Positions 16,256 to 26,248 of a stretch of DNA of 64,000 bases are shown here, in pieces. A model generated the notes under the pieces. It saw only the letters and a list, made by a program, of their open reading frames with translations, did no database searches and was not told the DNA's origin. The first letter of the stretch is position 1. Each line of letters opens with the position of its first letter. The position numbers and the translations under genes are program-made. This DNA comes from Candidatus Siliceabacter maunaloa (GTDB lineage: Bacteria > Actinomycetota > Thermoleophilia > Solirubrobacterales > Solirubrobacteraceae), in assembly GCA_024330185.1 (NCBI GenBank), contig JANDLV010000012.1, positions 1 through 64,000 of the forward strand, read 5' to 3'.

Positions 16256-16449
16256 AGACGCCCGCGGCGGGAGACGTCCAGGTCACCCTCCCAGCGGACC
16301 TTGCCGCTCAACTCGAGGATGCCCCTGCGCTCGTGACGGGCGACGAGCTCGCGGAGGGCAAGGTCCACCGTCTCGCGCTTCGTCGTCGTGCCCGCGACGC
16401 GCTGTGCCTCGGCCATCACGCCGTCATCGATCTCGATGTTCGTCCGCAT
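16252..16449 (-). CDS. VapB-family antitoxin
   Basis: The protein has 65 residues, with a ribbon-helix-helix N-terminus (MRTNIEIDDGVMAEAQRV followed by TKRETVDLALRELVARHERR) and a C-terminal toxin-binding tail. It neutralises the downstream VapC and should repress its own promoter. TATCGT lies 7 bases before the ATG, so the transcript is probably leaderless. Confidence 0.85.
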   Translation of the reverse strand: MRTNIEIDDGVMAEAQRVAGTTTKRETVDLALRELVARHERRGILELSGKVRWEGDLDVSRRGRL

Positions 16450-16466
16450 ACACCTGACGATACACC
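16448..16466 (-). promoter_or_regulatory. Candidate VapB operator (direct repeat)
   Basis: On the minus strand GGTGTAT occurs twice with a 12-base period, over the putative -10 and start codon of vapB. The position and spacing suit a ribbon-helix-helix autorepressor binding one helical turn apart. Confidence 0.4.
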
Positions 16467-17006
16467 GGCGGTCGAAGATATCTACACCTCCAGAACCTTG
16501 GCCTTCCTGGACGGACGGTCACGGCATTGCCCGTCTCTCTGTCCGCCCTGGAACTGGCACATGCCCGGCCGCTGACCGCGCCCGCGGCGGGCGCTCACCC
16601 ACTCGCTTCCTCGATGCTGCTCTTCGCCGAGTACGCCGCCACGCCCGGCAGGCAAACGCGCGGGCTCGGAAGGCGCCCAACGATGTACTCAAGATCTGCG
16701 ACGCAACAGCCGAGGAAGCTGGCATGGCTCGGATGAACTGGGATCGAGCGCGGCAGCAGTCCGACGCGGGACTTCGCCAACACGTCGATGCGGCTGGGCT
16801 AATGAGGGACCGTCGGAGGACCATTTGCCACGAAGACATGAAGAAGAACCACCGACTCCTTGCTTTGCTCAGCATGGGATCGTGGGCGACGGTCGGGTGC
16901 ATGCGGCCGCGATAGCGAGGGCTCTGCCCTCGTCATATACAAACCGTTGCGGCTATCTCGCTACGAGGTGCATCGAAGCCCTACATGCTTGGCACCCGTC
17001 GCCGGC
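16467..17006. other. Gene-free stretch of lower GC
   Basis: About 540 bases between vapB and the rRNA methyltransferase hold only short frames without family resemblance or good third-position GC on either strand. Composition is visibly more AT-rich (for example near 16480 and 16935). The stretch looks like decayed sequence. The only structured element seen is a small hairpin at 16916-16932. Confidence 0.5.
16916..16932. terminator. Small perfect hairpin, possible terminator
   Basis: CGAGGGC and GCCCTCG pair perfectly around a 3-base loop, about 75 bases downstream of the minus-strand methyltransferase stop. No run of T follows on either strand, so a terminator role is only suggested. Confidence 0.25.
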
Positions 17007-18383
17007 TCACCCCGACCTATCGAAGGACGCCACGCACTCGATGTGGGGCGTCTGGGGGAACATGTCGACGGGGCTAACGCGGCGCAGGGCGTAGCCGGCC
17101 TCGGCGAGCTGGGCGGCGTTGGGCGCCAGCGTGGTGGGGTTGCAGGAGATGTAGACGATGCGCCGCGGCGAGGCCTCGATGATGCGCCGCACGATCTTCT
17201 GGGACATGCCGGCGCGGGGCGGGTCGACCACCAGCACGTCGGGGCGCCCGGCGCGCTCGACGAGCTCGCGCATGGCCAGGCGCACGTCGCCGGCGAAGAA
17301 CCGGGCGTTGGTGCGCTCGTTCTCGCGCGCGTTCTCGATCGCGTCGGCCACGGCCTCCTCGACCACCTCGACGCCCCACAGCTCGCCGGCTCGCGCGCCA
17401 ATGGACAGCCCGACCGTGCCGATGCCGCAGAAGAGGTCGAAGAGGCGCTCCCAGCCCTGCAGCGCCGCGTGCTCGCCGGCCACGGCGTAGAGGCGCTCGG
17501 CCATCTCGGTGTTGGTCTGGAAGAAGGCTGTCGGCGAGATGGCGAAGCGCAACCCGCCCAGCTCCTCGTGGAGCTTCTCGGCACCGCCAACCAGCTCGTG
17601 CTCGCCGACGGAGGTGCTCTCGCTCACCGCGGCCGTGCGGGTGAGCAGCAGGCTGTCACACTCCACGGCGCGCTCCAGGGAGTCGACGTCGAGCTCGGGT
17701 GGGTGGGACGAGCTCACGACGAGGCGGACCTGCAGCTCGCCGGTGCGTCGGCCCTCGCGCACGACGAGGTTGCGCAGCAGTCCCGCCCGGGTGCGGGGGT
17801 CCTGCGCGGCGAGGCCCTGGTCGCGCGCCCAGGCCAGCACCTGCTCGCGCGCCGCGTTGCCGCGCTGCGTGGCCAGCATGCAGTCGACCAGCGGCTCGAT
17901 GCGCTCCCAGCTCCCCGGCGCGTGGAAGCCGCAGACGAGCCCTCCCTCGTCGCCGGTGCCGAAGGAGTACTCGAGCTTGTTGCGATAGCGCCACTGCTCG
18001 ACCGCCGGGACGATGTCGTCCAGCACGAAGCCGTCGAGGTGGCCGATGCGTGCCAGCGCGTCGGCGACCTGCTCCTGCTTGACGGCGAGCTGGCGCTCGT
18101 AGGGCAGCACCTGCCACGGGGCGCCCGGGTGGTCGGCCACAGGTGCGATGCGCTCGGGGCTCGGCGCGAGCACCTCGGTTAGGCGCGCCTCGCCGTACCC
18201 GCGCTTGCGCTTGGTCACCACCGCGCGTACGCGGTCGCCGGGGATCGCGCCCTGCACGAAGAGCACGAAGCCCTCGTGGCGCGCCACGCCCCGCCCGCCG
18301 AAGGCGAGCGCGTCGACGCGCAGGTCGAGCTCCTGGCCGCGCTCGGGGCGCGGCGGTCGGGTGGCGGCCCGGGGGGCGGTCAC
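17007..18383 (-). CDS. TRAM-domain 23S rRNA (uracil-C5)-methyltransferase, RlmD/RumA family
   Basis: The protein has 458 residues. A TRAM domain is at 15-75, then the SAM-dependent domain with SPTAFFQTNTEMAERLY, DLFCGIGTVGL, VVDPPRAGM and the catalytic Cys loop YISCNPTTLA, ending in DMFPQTPHIECV. The enzyme methylates uracil at C5 in rRNA. The region where RumA carries the [4Fe-4S] cysteines reads HPGAPWQVLPYERQL, so the cluster is absent, as in RlmCD-type enzymes. The gene overlaps the preceding phasin-like gene by 4 bases. Confidence 0.9.
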   Translation of the reverse strand: MTAPRAATRPPRPERGQELDLRVDALAFGGRGVARHEGFVLFVQGAIPGDRVRAVVTKRKRGYGEARLTEVLAPSPERIAPVADHPGAPWQVLPYERQLAVKQEQVADALARIGHLDGFVLDDIVPAVEQWRYRNKLEYSFGTGDEGGLVCGFHAPGSWERIEPLVDCMLATQRGNAAREQVLAWARDQGLAAQDPRTRAGLLRNLVVREGRRTGELQVRLVVSSSHPPELDVDSLERAVECDSLLLTRTAAVSESTSVGEHELVGGAEKLHEELGGLRFAISPTAFFQTNTEMAERLYAVAGEHAALQGWERLFDLFCGIGTVGLSIGARAGELWGVEVVEEAVADAIENARENERTNARFFAGDVRLAMRELVERAGRPDVLVVDPPRAGMSQKIVRRIIEASPRRIVYISCNPTTLAPNAAQLAEAGYALRRVSPVDMFPQTPHIECVASFDRSG

Positions 18384-19045
18384 GCCAACTGCTTCTCCAC
18401 CGCCGCGAGGACGGACTTGCGGTTGGCGTTGCGCTTCTCGTGGTCGCGGACCTTGCGCAGCTCGGCCGGCGAGAGTCCGTCGAGGCGGCCGGTGACCTGC
18501 GCCGCGGTGAGATTCTCGTAATCGGTGATGGGGAAGCTTTGCCCGAGGCCTGCGGCGCGGCGGGCGCGGTCGACCTCCTTGAGGACGCGGTCGGTCCCGG
18601 GCGCCTTGCGCGCGCGGCCCGCGGCGGTGCGGGCGGTGTCCTCGATCGTGCCCCGCCCGCGGGTGAGCAGCTGCTCGACCTCGTCGAGGAGGTCGCGCGT
18701 CTGCTGGCGGCCCGCATTGACCAGGCGGGTGACGATGTCCTGCGCGTCGTCGGCGGTCACCTTGCCGCGGCGGACCGCGTCGTCCATCGCCTCCTGGAGG
18801 CGCTCGCCGGTGATGACCACGCCCTCGGCGAGGGTCTCGCGCAGCGCCGAGAGGTTGGCCAGCACGGCGTCCTCGCGCTGCTCCTGGCTGCGCCCGCCGC
18901 TGCCGGCGCTGGAGGGTGAGGATCTGGCGGAGCGCGACTGGCCCGAGCGCGAGCCGCCGCTCGACGAGGACTTGCGGGGCGTGCTCTTGGACGTGGATGA
19001 AGAGCGCTTGCCCTGTGACGAGCCGCTGCGCTTCTGCTGGGGCAT
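18380..19045 (-). CDS. Phasin/histone-like helical protein with DUF8129-like C-terminus
   Basis: The protein has 221 residues from ATG 19045, chosen for the AGGAGGGA ribosome site upstream; the open frame to 19288 crosses the neighbouring gene region. Residues 1-55 are Ser/Lys/Arg-rich and disordered, 55-150 form amphipathic helices with phasin-like spacing, and the end (ITDYENLTAAQVTGRLDGLS, ELRKVRDHEKRNANRK) matches a short actinobacterial C-terminal domain found in several uncharacterised proteins. DNA or granule association is inferred from composition only. Confidence 0.6.
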   Translation of the reverse strand: MPQQKRSGSSQGKRSSSTSKSTPRKSSSSGGSRSGQSRSARSSPSSAGSGGRSQEQREDAVLANLSALRETLAEGVVITGERLQEAMDDAVRRGKVTADDAQDIVTRLVNAGRQQTRDLLDEVEQLLTRGRGTIEDTARTAAGRARKAPGTDRVLKEVDRARRAAGLGQSFPITDYENLTAAQVTGRLDGLSPAELRKVRDHEKRNANRKSVLAAVEKQLA

Positions 19046-19106
19046 TGTCCGTCCCTCCTGGTGGGTTCCCGCTAGGCGGGATTCCCGCTCCCGGCGCGCG
19101 CGAACC

Positions 19107-19985
19107 TCAGGCCTCTTCGACGAGCAGCTCGAGCAGCGCCTTCTGCGCGTGACGGCGGTTCTCGGCCTGATCCCAGATGCGCTGGCGGGCGCCGTAGAGG
19201 ACCTCAGCGGTGATCTCCTCCCCGGGGTGCGCGGGCAGGCAGTGCAGCGCGATGGCGCCCTCGACCGCGGCGTCCAGCAGCGCGTCATCGAGGCGGTAGG
19301 GCGCCAGCGCGCGACGGCGCTCCCGGGCGGTGGCCTCGTCGCCCATGGAGACCCACACGTCGGCGTAGACGGCGTGCGCGCCCCGCACCGCCTCGCCCGG
19401 GTCGCGCACCAGGGTCGCCTCGGGGGCGTCGGTCAGCTCGAAGCCCCCGGGGGAGGCGACCACGACCTCCACCCCGGCCGCGGCGCCCAGGAGCGCGAGT
19501 GAGCGGGCGACGTTGTTGCCGTCGCCGACGTAGGCCAGGCGCAGGCCCTCCAGCGTGCCGAAGGCCTCGCGCAGCGTGAGCAGGTCGGCCAGGGCCTGGC
19601 ACGGGTGGTGGCCGGCGGTGAGCATGTTGACCACGGGCACCGTCGCGTGCCGCGCGAGCTCGCGCAGGTCCTCGTCGGCGCCCGTGCGCATGCCGATGGC
19701 GGCGACGTGGCGGGAGAGGACGCGCGCCGTATCGCCCAGCGACTCGCCGCGGCTGACCTGCAGCTCGCCCGCGCGCAGGACGATCGAGTGGCCGCCCAGC
19801 TCGGCGATGCCTGCCTCGAAGGACAGGCGCGTACGCGTGGAGGGCCGCTCGAAGACCAGCGCCACGCTGCGTCCGGTCAGCACGTCGCAGGACAGCGGGG
19901 CCGCCTTCAGCGCGACGGCACGGTCCAGCAGCGCGGCCAGCTCGGCGGGGTCGAGCTCACCGCCCGTGAGCAGGTGGCGGGGCAT
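19107..19985 (-). CDS. argF: Ornithine carbamoyltransferase
   Basis: The protein has 292 residues. The carbamoyl-phosphate loop STRTR is in FERPSTRTRLSFE, the HPCQ motif is in AGHHPCQALADLLTL, and the ornithine-side motif HCLPAHPGEE lies near the C-terminus. It makes citrulline from ornithine and carbamoyl phosphate in arginine synthesis. No other arginine genes are adjacent. TAGCCT lies 9 bases upstream of the ATG, pointing to a leaderless transcript. Confidence 0.95.
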   Translation of the reverse strand: MPRHLLTGGELDPAELAALLDRAVALKAAPLSCDVLTGRSVALVFERPSTRTRLSFEAGIAELGGHSIVLRAGELQVSRGESLGDTARVLSRHVAAIGMRTGADEDLRELARHATVPVVNMLTAGHHPCQALADLLTLREAFGTLEGLRLAYVGDGNNVARSLALLGAAAGVEVVVASPGGFELTDAPEATLVRDPGEAVRGAHAVYADVWVSMGDEATARERRRALAPYRLDDALLDAAVEGAIALHCLPAHPGEEITAEVLYGARQRIWDQAENRRHAQKALLELLVEEA

Positions 19986-20048
19986 GGGCGCGCGAGGCTA
20001 TACGTGCGCCGCGGAGCGGCGGGCCGGTGCAGGTCATCCTGCGAGGCG

Positions 20049-20336
20049 GTGCGCGTGCTCACCTGGAACCTCTTTCACGGCCGCTGCGTTCCCGCTGCGG
20101 GCCATCCGCTGAAGCGCGAGTTCGCCGCCGCGCTGGCCGGGTGGGACTGGGACGTCGCGCTGTTGCAGGAGGTCCCGTCGTGGTGGCCCGAGGCGCGTTG
20201 CGCGAGTCAGCGCGAGGCGACGCAGCTGCGCCGCCGGCCCGAGCGGCGCGTCGTACACGCCGTGCGCCTTGCCGGCGGGCAGTGGGTCGGGAACCTGCAC
20301 GCCCACCGACCACGCTCCGGTCGTCGTCGAGGCTGA
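20049..20336 (+). pseudogene. Endonuclease/exonuclease/phosphatase-family remnant with internal deletion
   Basis: The 95-codon frame begins like an EEP-family protein (VLTWNLFHGR, then WDVALLQEVPSWWPEA), then jumps to sequence typical of a point about 90 residues further on (RRPERRVVHAV, QWVGNLHA) and ends in Arg-rich nonsense. The metal-binding Asp/His residues of the second half are missing. The beginning and part of the middle therefore remain after an internal deletion and later frame loss. Confidence 0.6.
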
Positions 20337-20370
20337 ACCGGCGGTGGGTCGCGGCGCGTAGGCTTGGATG

Positions 20371-20736
20371 ATGAAGCGAGCGCTGAGCATCCTCCTGGCC
20401 GCCGGCCTGCTGGCCGGCTGTGGCGGCGGCGACGACGGGCCCGCCGCGGGCGAGGGCACCGCCAACGGCGCGGAATCCGAGGGCGGCGGGGTGCAGGTCG
20501 CCATGGAGGGGATCGCCTACGCGCCCACGGACGTCGAGGTGCGCGTCGGCCAGCCGGTGACCTGGACGAACAACGACGAGGTCATGCACGACGTCATCGC
20601 GTCCGGCGGAGAGTTCGAGTCCGAGCTGTTCGGCGAGGGCGAGACCTACTCGTTCACCCCGACCGAGCCGGGCACGATCGACTACGTGTGCTCGATCCAC
20701 CCCAACATGATGGCGAGCATCACCGTAGTCGAGTAG
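20371..20736 (+). CDS. Cupredoxin (plastocyanin/azurin-like) lipoprotein
   Basis: The protein has 121 residues from the second of two adjacent ATGs, which has TAGGCT 6 bases upstream. A signal peptide ends in the lipobox LLAGC (Cys17), followed by a Gly/Glu linker. The cupredoxin domain carries type-1 copper ligands His73, Cys107, His110 and Met113 (MHDV; YVCSIHPNM). It should be an exported, lipid-anchored electron carrier. Its partner is not evident in the neighbourhood. Confidence 0.9.
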   Translation: MKRALSILLAAGLLAGCGGGDDGPAAGEGTANGAESEGGGVQVAMEGIAYAPTDVEVRVGQPVTWTNNDEVMHDVIASGGEFESELFGEGETYSFTPTEPGTIDYVCSIHPNMMASITVVE

Positions 20737-20745
20737 CGGCGGCGT

Positions 20746-20991
20746 TTAGGCGGCCGCTGGCTCTACTGCTTCCGCGCTGATGTAGATGCCCGGGCGGGAG
20801 GGTTCAGGAATCGCCTCGCCGTCCTCGGCCAATCCCTCGAGGTGGAAGGAGATCGCCTGGCGCATTTCGGCTACGCCGTCGTTGAAGCTATCGCCAAGGG
20901 CGACGCAGCCCGGCAGGTCGGGCGACCACGCGCCCCAGCCACCGTCGCTGGCGCGCTCTAGGAGGGTCGTGTAGCGCTCTGGGTCGGTCAT
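20746..20991 (-). CDS. HicB-family antitoxin (toxin partner decayed)
   Basis: The protein has 81 residues with the HicB partial RNase H fold: YTTLLERASDGGWGAWSPDLPGC, then GDSFNDGVAEMRQAISFHLEGL. It lacks a C-terminal DNA-binding domain. HicB proteins neutralise the HicA mRNA interferase. Here the upstream hicA is only a remnant, so this antitoxin is probably an orphan. Confidence 0.8.
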   Translation of the reverse strand: MTDPERYTTLLERASDGGWGAWSPDLPGCVALGDSFNDGVAEMRQAISFHLEGLAEDGEAIPEPSRPGIYISAEAVEPAAA

Positions 20992-21124
20992 CGGTCTGGC
21001 CGGATCCTGCCTGTTGAAGGATGCTCTTCTCGAGCCCCGGTGGCAAGTCCCACGGGGCAGGCGCAGAGGCCCAGACGGTCACGGACATACGAGCGCTCGG
21101 ATCTGGTGGATGAGTTCCGTACAC
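20990..21124 (-). pseudogene. hicA toxin remnant
   Basis: The minus frame contains MSVTVWASAPAPWDLPPGLEK followed by SILQQAG, which resembles the second half of HicA (strand, then DLPPGTLRSILRQAGLS in typical members). The first half with the conserved G-S-H-x-x-Y and its catalytic His is not present upstream. The position directly before hicB is the expected one for hicA. Confidence 0.5.
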
Positions 21125-21130
21125 CGGCCC

Positions 21131-22696
<1,566 letters not shown>

Positions 22697-22700
<4 letters not shown>

Positions 22701-23908
22701 GCGAGGGCCTCCGCGTCAGCGTGAGCGAAGCGCGCCGGGGCGAAGGCGGGCGCGGCGGGCTCGCCGTCGAGCGCGCGCAGGACGGCGTCACCGGTGACCG
22801 GGGCGAGCAGGACGCCGTTGCGGTGGTGGCCGCCGGCCCAGATCAGGCCGTCGACGCCTCGGGGGCGGCCGAGCACCGGCGCGTTGTCGGGCGTGGCGGG
22901 TCGCAGGCCGGCGATGGCCTCCTCGAGCTCGAGCTCGAGCACTCCGGGCACCAGCTCGCTCGCGTCGCGCAGCAGCTCGTACAGGCCGCCCGCGGTGACC
23001 GTGGTGTCGAAGCCGCGCTCCTCCTGGGTGGCGCCCAGCACGTAGCGCCCGTCCGCGCGCGGGACGAGGTAGCCGCCCTCGAAGCGCACGGTGCGCTCGA
23101 TCAGGCCGGGGCCCTCGGGGTCGCGCAGGCGCAGGAGCTGACCCTTGACCGGGCGCATGGGCACGCGAGCGGCGGAGGGAAGGCCGGGCAGGTCGCCGGC
23201 CCAGGCGCCGAGCGCGACGACGGTGTCGGTCGCGGTGAGGCGCTCGCCGGAGGTCAGGCGCAGACCGGTGATGCGCGGGCGGTCGCCATCGGCGGTGGGC
23301 TCGCGGCCGTTCGACACGACTGCGCCGTCGATGAGCGCCTCGCCGACCTCCTCCCCGCAACGCAGCACGGCCCCCGCGCGACGCGCCGCCTCGGCGAGGG
23401 CGGCGGTGATCAGGCGCGGGTCGACGCTGTGGTCGTCGGGCGCGTGCAGGGCGAGGCGGACGGTCGGCGCCAGCGCGGGCTCCAGCCGCCGCGCGGCGCT
23501 GGGCAGCAGGCGCTCCATCGTGACGCCGAGACCGGCCGCCACCTCGCGCACCCGGTCCAGCGCCTCGGCCTCGTCGCGGTCACGGGCCACGACCAGCGAG
23601 CCGGTGCGCCGCAGCGCGACGCCCATGCCGGCCGCGCTCTCGAGCTCCTCGGCGAAGCCCGGCCAGCGCCACGCGGCCTCCAGGCCCAGCTCGAGCAGCG
23701 CGGGCTCGCGCGGGTCGGCCTCGGTGACCGGCGCGAGCATGCCCGCGGCGACGTGCGAGGCGCCCGCCCCCAGCTCGCCGCGGTCCACGAGGCAGACCGC
23801 GCGCCCGGCCTGCGCGGCGCGCCAGGCGGCGACCAGGCCGGCCACGCCGCCACCGGCGACGAGGACGTCGAAGGTGTCGGTGGGTGTGTGGTCTCGCTTC
23901 GCCGGCAT
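22697..23908 (-). CDS. thiO: Glycine oxidase ThiO
   Basis: The protein has 403 residues from ATG 23908. The FAD-binding motif VLVAGGGVAGLVAAWRAAQ is at residues 15-33 and the C-terminal GLIWAGGHHRNGVLLAP is typical of the DAO family. ThiO oxidises glycine to dehydroglycine for ThiG. Both possible starts, ATG 23908 and GTG 23947, lie within the TPP aptamer; the next possible start lies after the FAD motif. Thiamine pyrophosphate binding should therefore act directly on the start region. Confidence 0.92.
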
Positions 23909-23981
23909 GATCCGGATCAGCTGCTGACGGTCGGCGCGTCTGGTCACGCGCCCTCTCAGCCGTGGTCGGCTCCCGTACCAC
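23888..23981 (-). ncRNA. TPP riboswitch (THI element)
   Basis: On the minus strand a 5-bp closing stem GUGGU/ACCAC encloses the conserved pieces ACGGGAGCC, GGCUGAGAGGGC, GACCGUCAGC, CUGAUCCGGAUCAUGCCGGC and GAAGCGAGA. These correspond to the THI box consensus. The element precedes thiO-thiS-thiG. The sequence TAAGCT at 23983-23988 sits just outside, so transcription probably begins at the first base of the aptamer. The AUG of thiO is the AUG in the conserved 3' strand. Confidence 0.92.
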
Positions 23982-24106
23982 GAGCTTACCCGGCGACTTC
24001 CTGCTCCCCCGGCGTGGCCGGGACGTCCCTCCCGAGCGACGCGGAGGCGGCGGCTCCCCTGGGCCGCGTCGGCGGCCCCACCAGAGCCGGTCTTATCCTG
24101 CCCGCC

Positions 24107-24980
24107 GTGGACGTCTTGCCGCGCCTGGGGCGGTGGATCGCGACGCTTGCCGGAGCGGGCCTGCTGGCATCGCTCTTCGCTGACTGGTACGGCCAGCAGA
24201 TCTTCTGCATCCTGGCCCCCTGCCCCCAGCCGGGCGTCTCCGGCTGGGAGGCGCTCTCGGGCGACGATCTTCTGCTTGCCGTTGCTGCGGCGCTCGGTCC
24301 ACTGCCATTGCTCCTTGGCTTGGTGTGGCGCCCGGCAGCGCGTGTCTCAGCGGCCGTCGCGCTGCTTGGTGGCCTCCTCGCGGCGCTGCTCGTGGTCCAC
24401 CGGATATCCGTGGTTCCCGAAGCGCCCGGCCTCGATGAGGTCTCCGTCAGGCTCGTGGGCCGTTCCTCGCCCTGGCCGCAGCGCTGGCTCTGGCCGACGG
24501 CGGAATGCTCGCGACCACGGGTGATCGTCTGTTCCAGCGCAGGCGAGCCGCCGTACCTCTGATCGCGACCGCGGCCGCCGCGGGAGCGCTCGTCGCATCC
24601 CTCTTCCTGCCGTGGATCGATGCGACGAGCGCCACTGGCGGGACCTTCCCGAGCGGCAGTGGCGCCAGCCTCAGCGCCTGGGAGGCGTTCCGTGTCGCCG
24701 ACGTACTCCTGGTGGTTATCGGCCTCGCCCTGCTGACCGGCGTGGCGCTCGCGGCCGTACTTGGCTGGAGGGTCTCCACCTCACCCTGGCGCTCGGCGGC
24801 TGGCTCGGCGCCGCGATCGCGGTGTTCGGCGCTCCGTGGCCCAGTGCTGTTGGTGGCCGGATCGAAGGCGGCTACGGAGCCGGCTACCACTTGTCCCTTG
24901 CGGCGTGCGCGGCGGTGGTGCTCGCGGGTGTCTGGGCGGGAGCTGGCCCGGGAAGCATCGAGAGACGCGTTCCCGGCTGA
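24107..24980 (+). pseudogene. Membrane protein gene broken by two frameshifts
   Basis: From GTG 24107 (TATCCT 7 bases upstream) the frame encodes four hydrophobic helices with FADWYGQQIF and VSGWEALSG, and continues coherently only to about 24450. The sense protein then continues in a second frame (GPFLALAAALALADGGML, a duplicate of the first pattern with SAWEAFRVADVLLVVIG) to about 24775, and in a third frame (EGLHLTLALGGWLGAAIAVF) to TGA 24980. Each switch fits loss of a single base. The intact product would be about 290 residues with two similar four-helix halves. Sequencing error is an alternative. Confidence 0.6.
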
Positions 24981-25043
24981 GGCCTTCGCGGACGGAGCGA
25001 TCGCTTCGATGCGCTGCGCGCCGTCGCGCGCGACAATGGGTCC

Positions 25044-25700
25044 ATGACCTCCGACCGTCACGCCCGGCTGCTCGCCGCGCGGCTGTACTTCGTGGCCGGC
25101 GCGCGGCCGGGCGGCCGGCCGCTGGCCGAGGTGCTGCGTCCTGCGCTGCGCGGCGGCGTGGACCTGTTCCAGCTGCGCGAGAAGGACGCGGGCGACGAGG
25201 CCGTGGTGGCCGCCGCCCGCGAGGCGCGCGCGCTGTGCGACGAGGCCGGCGCGCTGTTCATCCTCAACGACCGGCCCGAGCTCGTCGACGCGGCGGGCGC
25301 GGACGGCGTGCACGTCGGCCAGGACGACATGCCGGTCGCTCAGGCGCGGGCGATCCTCGGCGCGCAGCGCATCGTCGGGTGGTCCACGCACGAGCCCGCC
25401 CAGCTCGCGGCCGTGGGCGGCGCCGACTACGTCGCTGTCGGCCCGGTGCACGCGACGCCGACCAAGCCGGGGCGCCCCGCGACCGGCGCGGCGTACGTGC
25501 GCCACGCCGCCGCCAACGAGCCGGGCGTCCCGTGGTTCGCCATCGGCGGCATCGACGAGCACACCGTCGGCGAGGTCGTCGCGGCGGGCGCGCGGCGGAT
25601 CGTCGTCGTGCGCGCGATCGCCGAGGCGGCCGACCCCGAGCGTGCGGCGCGCACGCTGCGGGCCGCGTTGGAGCAGGGGGCGCTGCGTGGGGCGGCGTAG
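25044..25700 (+). CDS. thiE: Thiamine phosphate synthase
   Basis: The protein has 218 residues. It couples the thiazole phosphate to hydroxymethylpyrimidine pyrophosphate. The TIM-barrel motifs [31 protein letters not shown] (pyrophosphate-magnesium site), [21 protein letters not shown] and WFAIGGID are complete. It lies about 1 kb from the thiO-thiS-thiG operon on the opposite strand. No riboswitch is seen before it; GACAAT lies 6 bases before the ATG. Confidence 0.95.
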   Translation: MTSDRHARLLAARLYFVAGARPGGRPLAEVLRPALRGGVDLFQLREKDAGDEAVVAAAREARALCDEAGALFILNDRPELVDAAGADGVHVGQDDMPVAQARAILGAQRIVGWSTHEPAQLAAVGGADYVAVGPVHATPTKPGRPATGAAYVRHAAANEPGVPWFAIGGIDEHTVGEVVAAGARRIVVVRAIAEAADPERAARTLRAALEQGALRGAA

Positions 25701-26235
25701 GCGCAAGCAGCGCCCGGGCGCCGGTGGAGAGCAGGGCCGCGCGCAACCCACCGGGATCCCCCCCACCGTCGAGCCGCCCCCCGAGGCCCGTCCCGACGAC
25801 GCCATGCGCCGCGGCTACGCCCGCGGGCACGAGCGCGACGAGGCGATCCGCGCCGAGTTGGAGCCCCTGGGCCCCGACGAGCGGCCGCCGGCGCTCGTGG
25901 CCTCCGTGGTGCTGGCCGCGGTTCTCGCGCTGGCCAACTTCATGCTCTGGGTCACGGGGTTCGAAGTCCGCGGCGAGCAGCCGGGCGTCGTCGGCGTGGT
26001 CCTCTTCTGCGTGCTGATGACGGCCGCCGCGATCGGGATGTGGCTGAAGCGCTACTGGGCGGTGCTGGGCTGGCAGGCGCTGCTCGCCGTGAGCATGGTC
26101 GTGGCCTTCCTCTCCCTGCTGCAGGCCGCCAACCTCCTCGCGGTCGTCGTCCCCCTCGTCGTGCTGACCGTCTGCGGGTGGCTGTTCTGGAAGCTCATCC
26201 GCGTCATGTCGCGGTTGCAGATGCCCTCGCGATAG
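25687..26235 (+). CDS. Four-helix membrane protein, unknown
   Basis: The protein has 182 residues from the GTG that overlaps the thiE end by 14 bases; ATG 25804 is an alternative. The N-terminus is basic and Pro-rich. From residue 70, four hydrophobic helices follow, including [20 protein letters not shown] and [20 protein letters not shown]. Similar short membrane proteins occur beside thiE in related actinobacteria in my recollection, but no function is known. Confidence 0.6.
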   Translation: MGRRRRKQRPGAGGEQGRAQPTGIPPTVEPPPEARPDDAMRRGYARGHERDEAIRAELEPLGPDERPPALVASVVLAAVLALANFMLWVTGFEVRGEQPGVVGVVLFCVLMTAAAIGMWLKRYWAVLGWQALLAVSMVVAFLSLLQAANLLAVVVPLVVLTVCGWLFWKLIRVMSRLQMPSR

Positions 26236-26248
26236 GCTCGGCCGGCGC

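Noticed and set aside
16450-17006. Small genes in the low-GC gap
   Set aside because: Frames of 60-175 codons exist on both strands, but none has consistent codon bias, a start signal or a recognisable fold.
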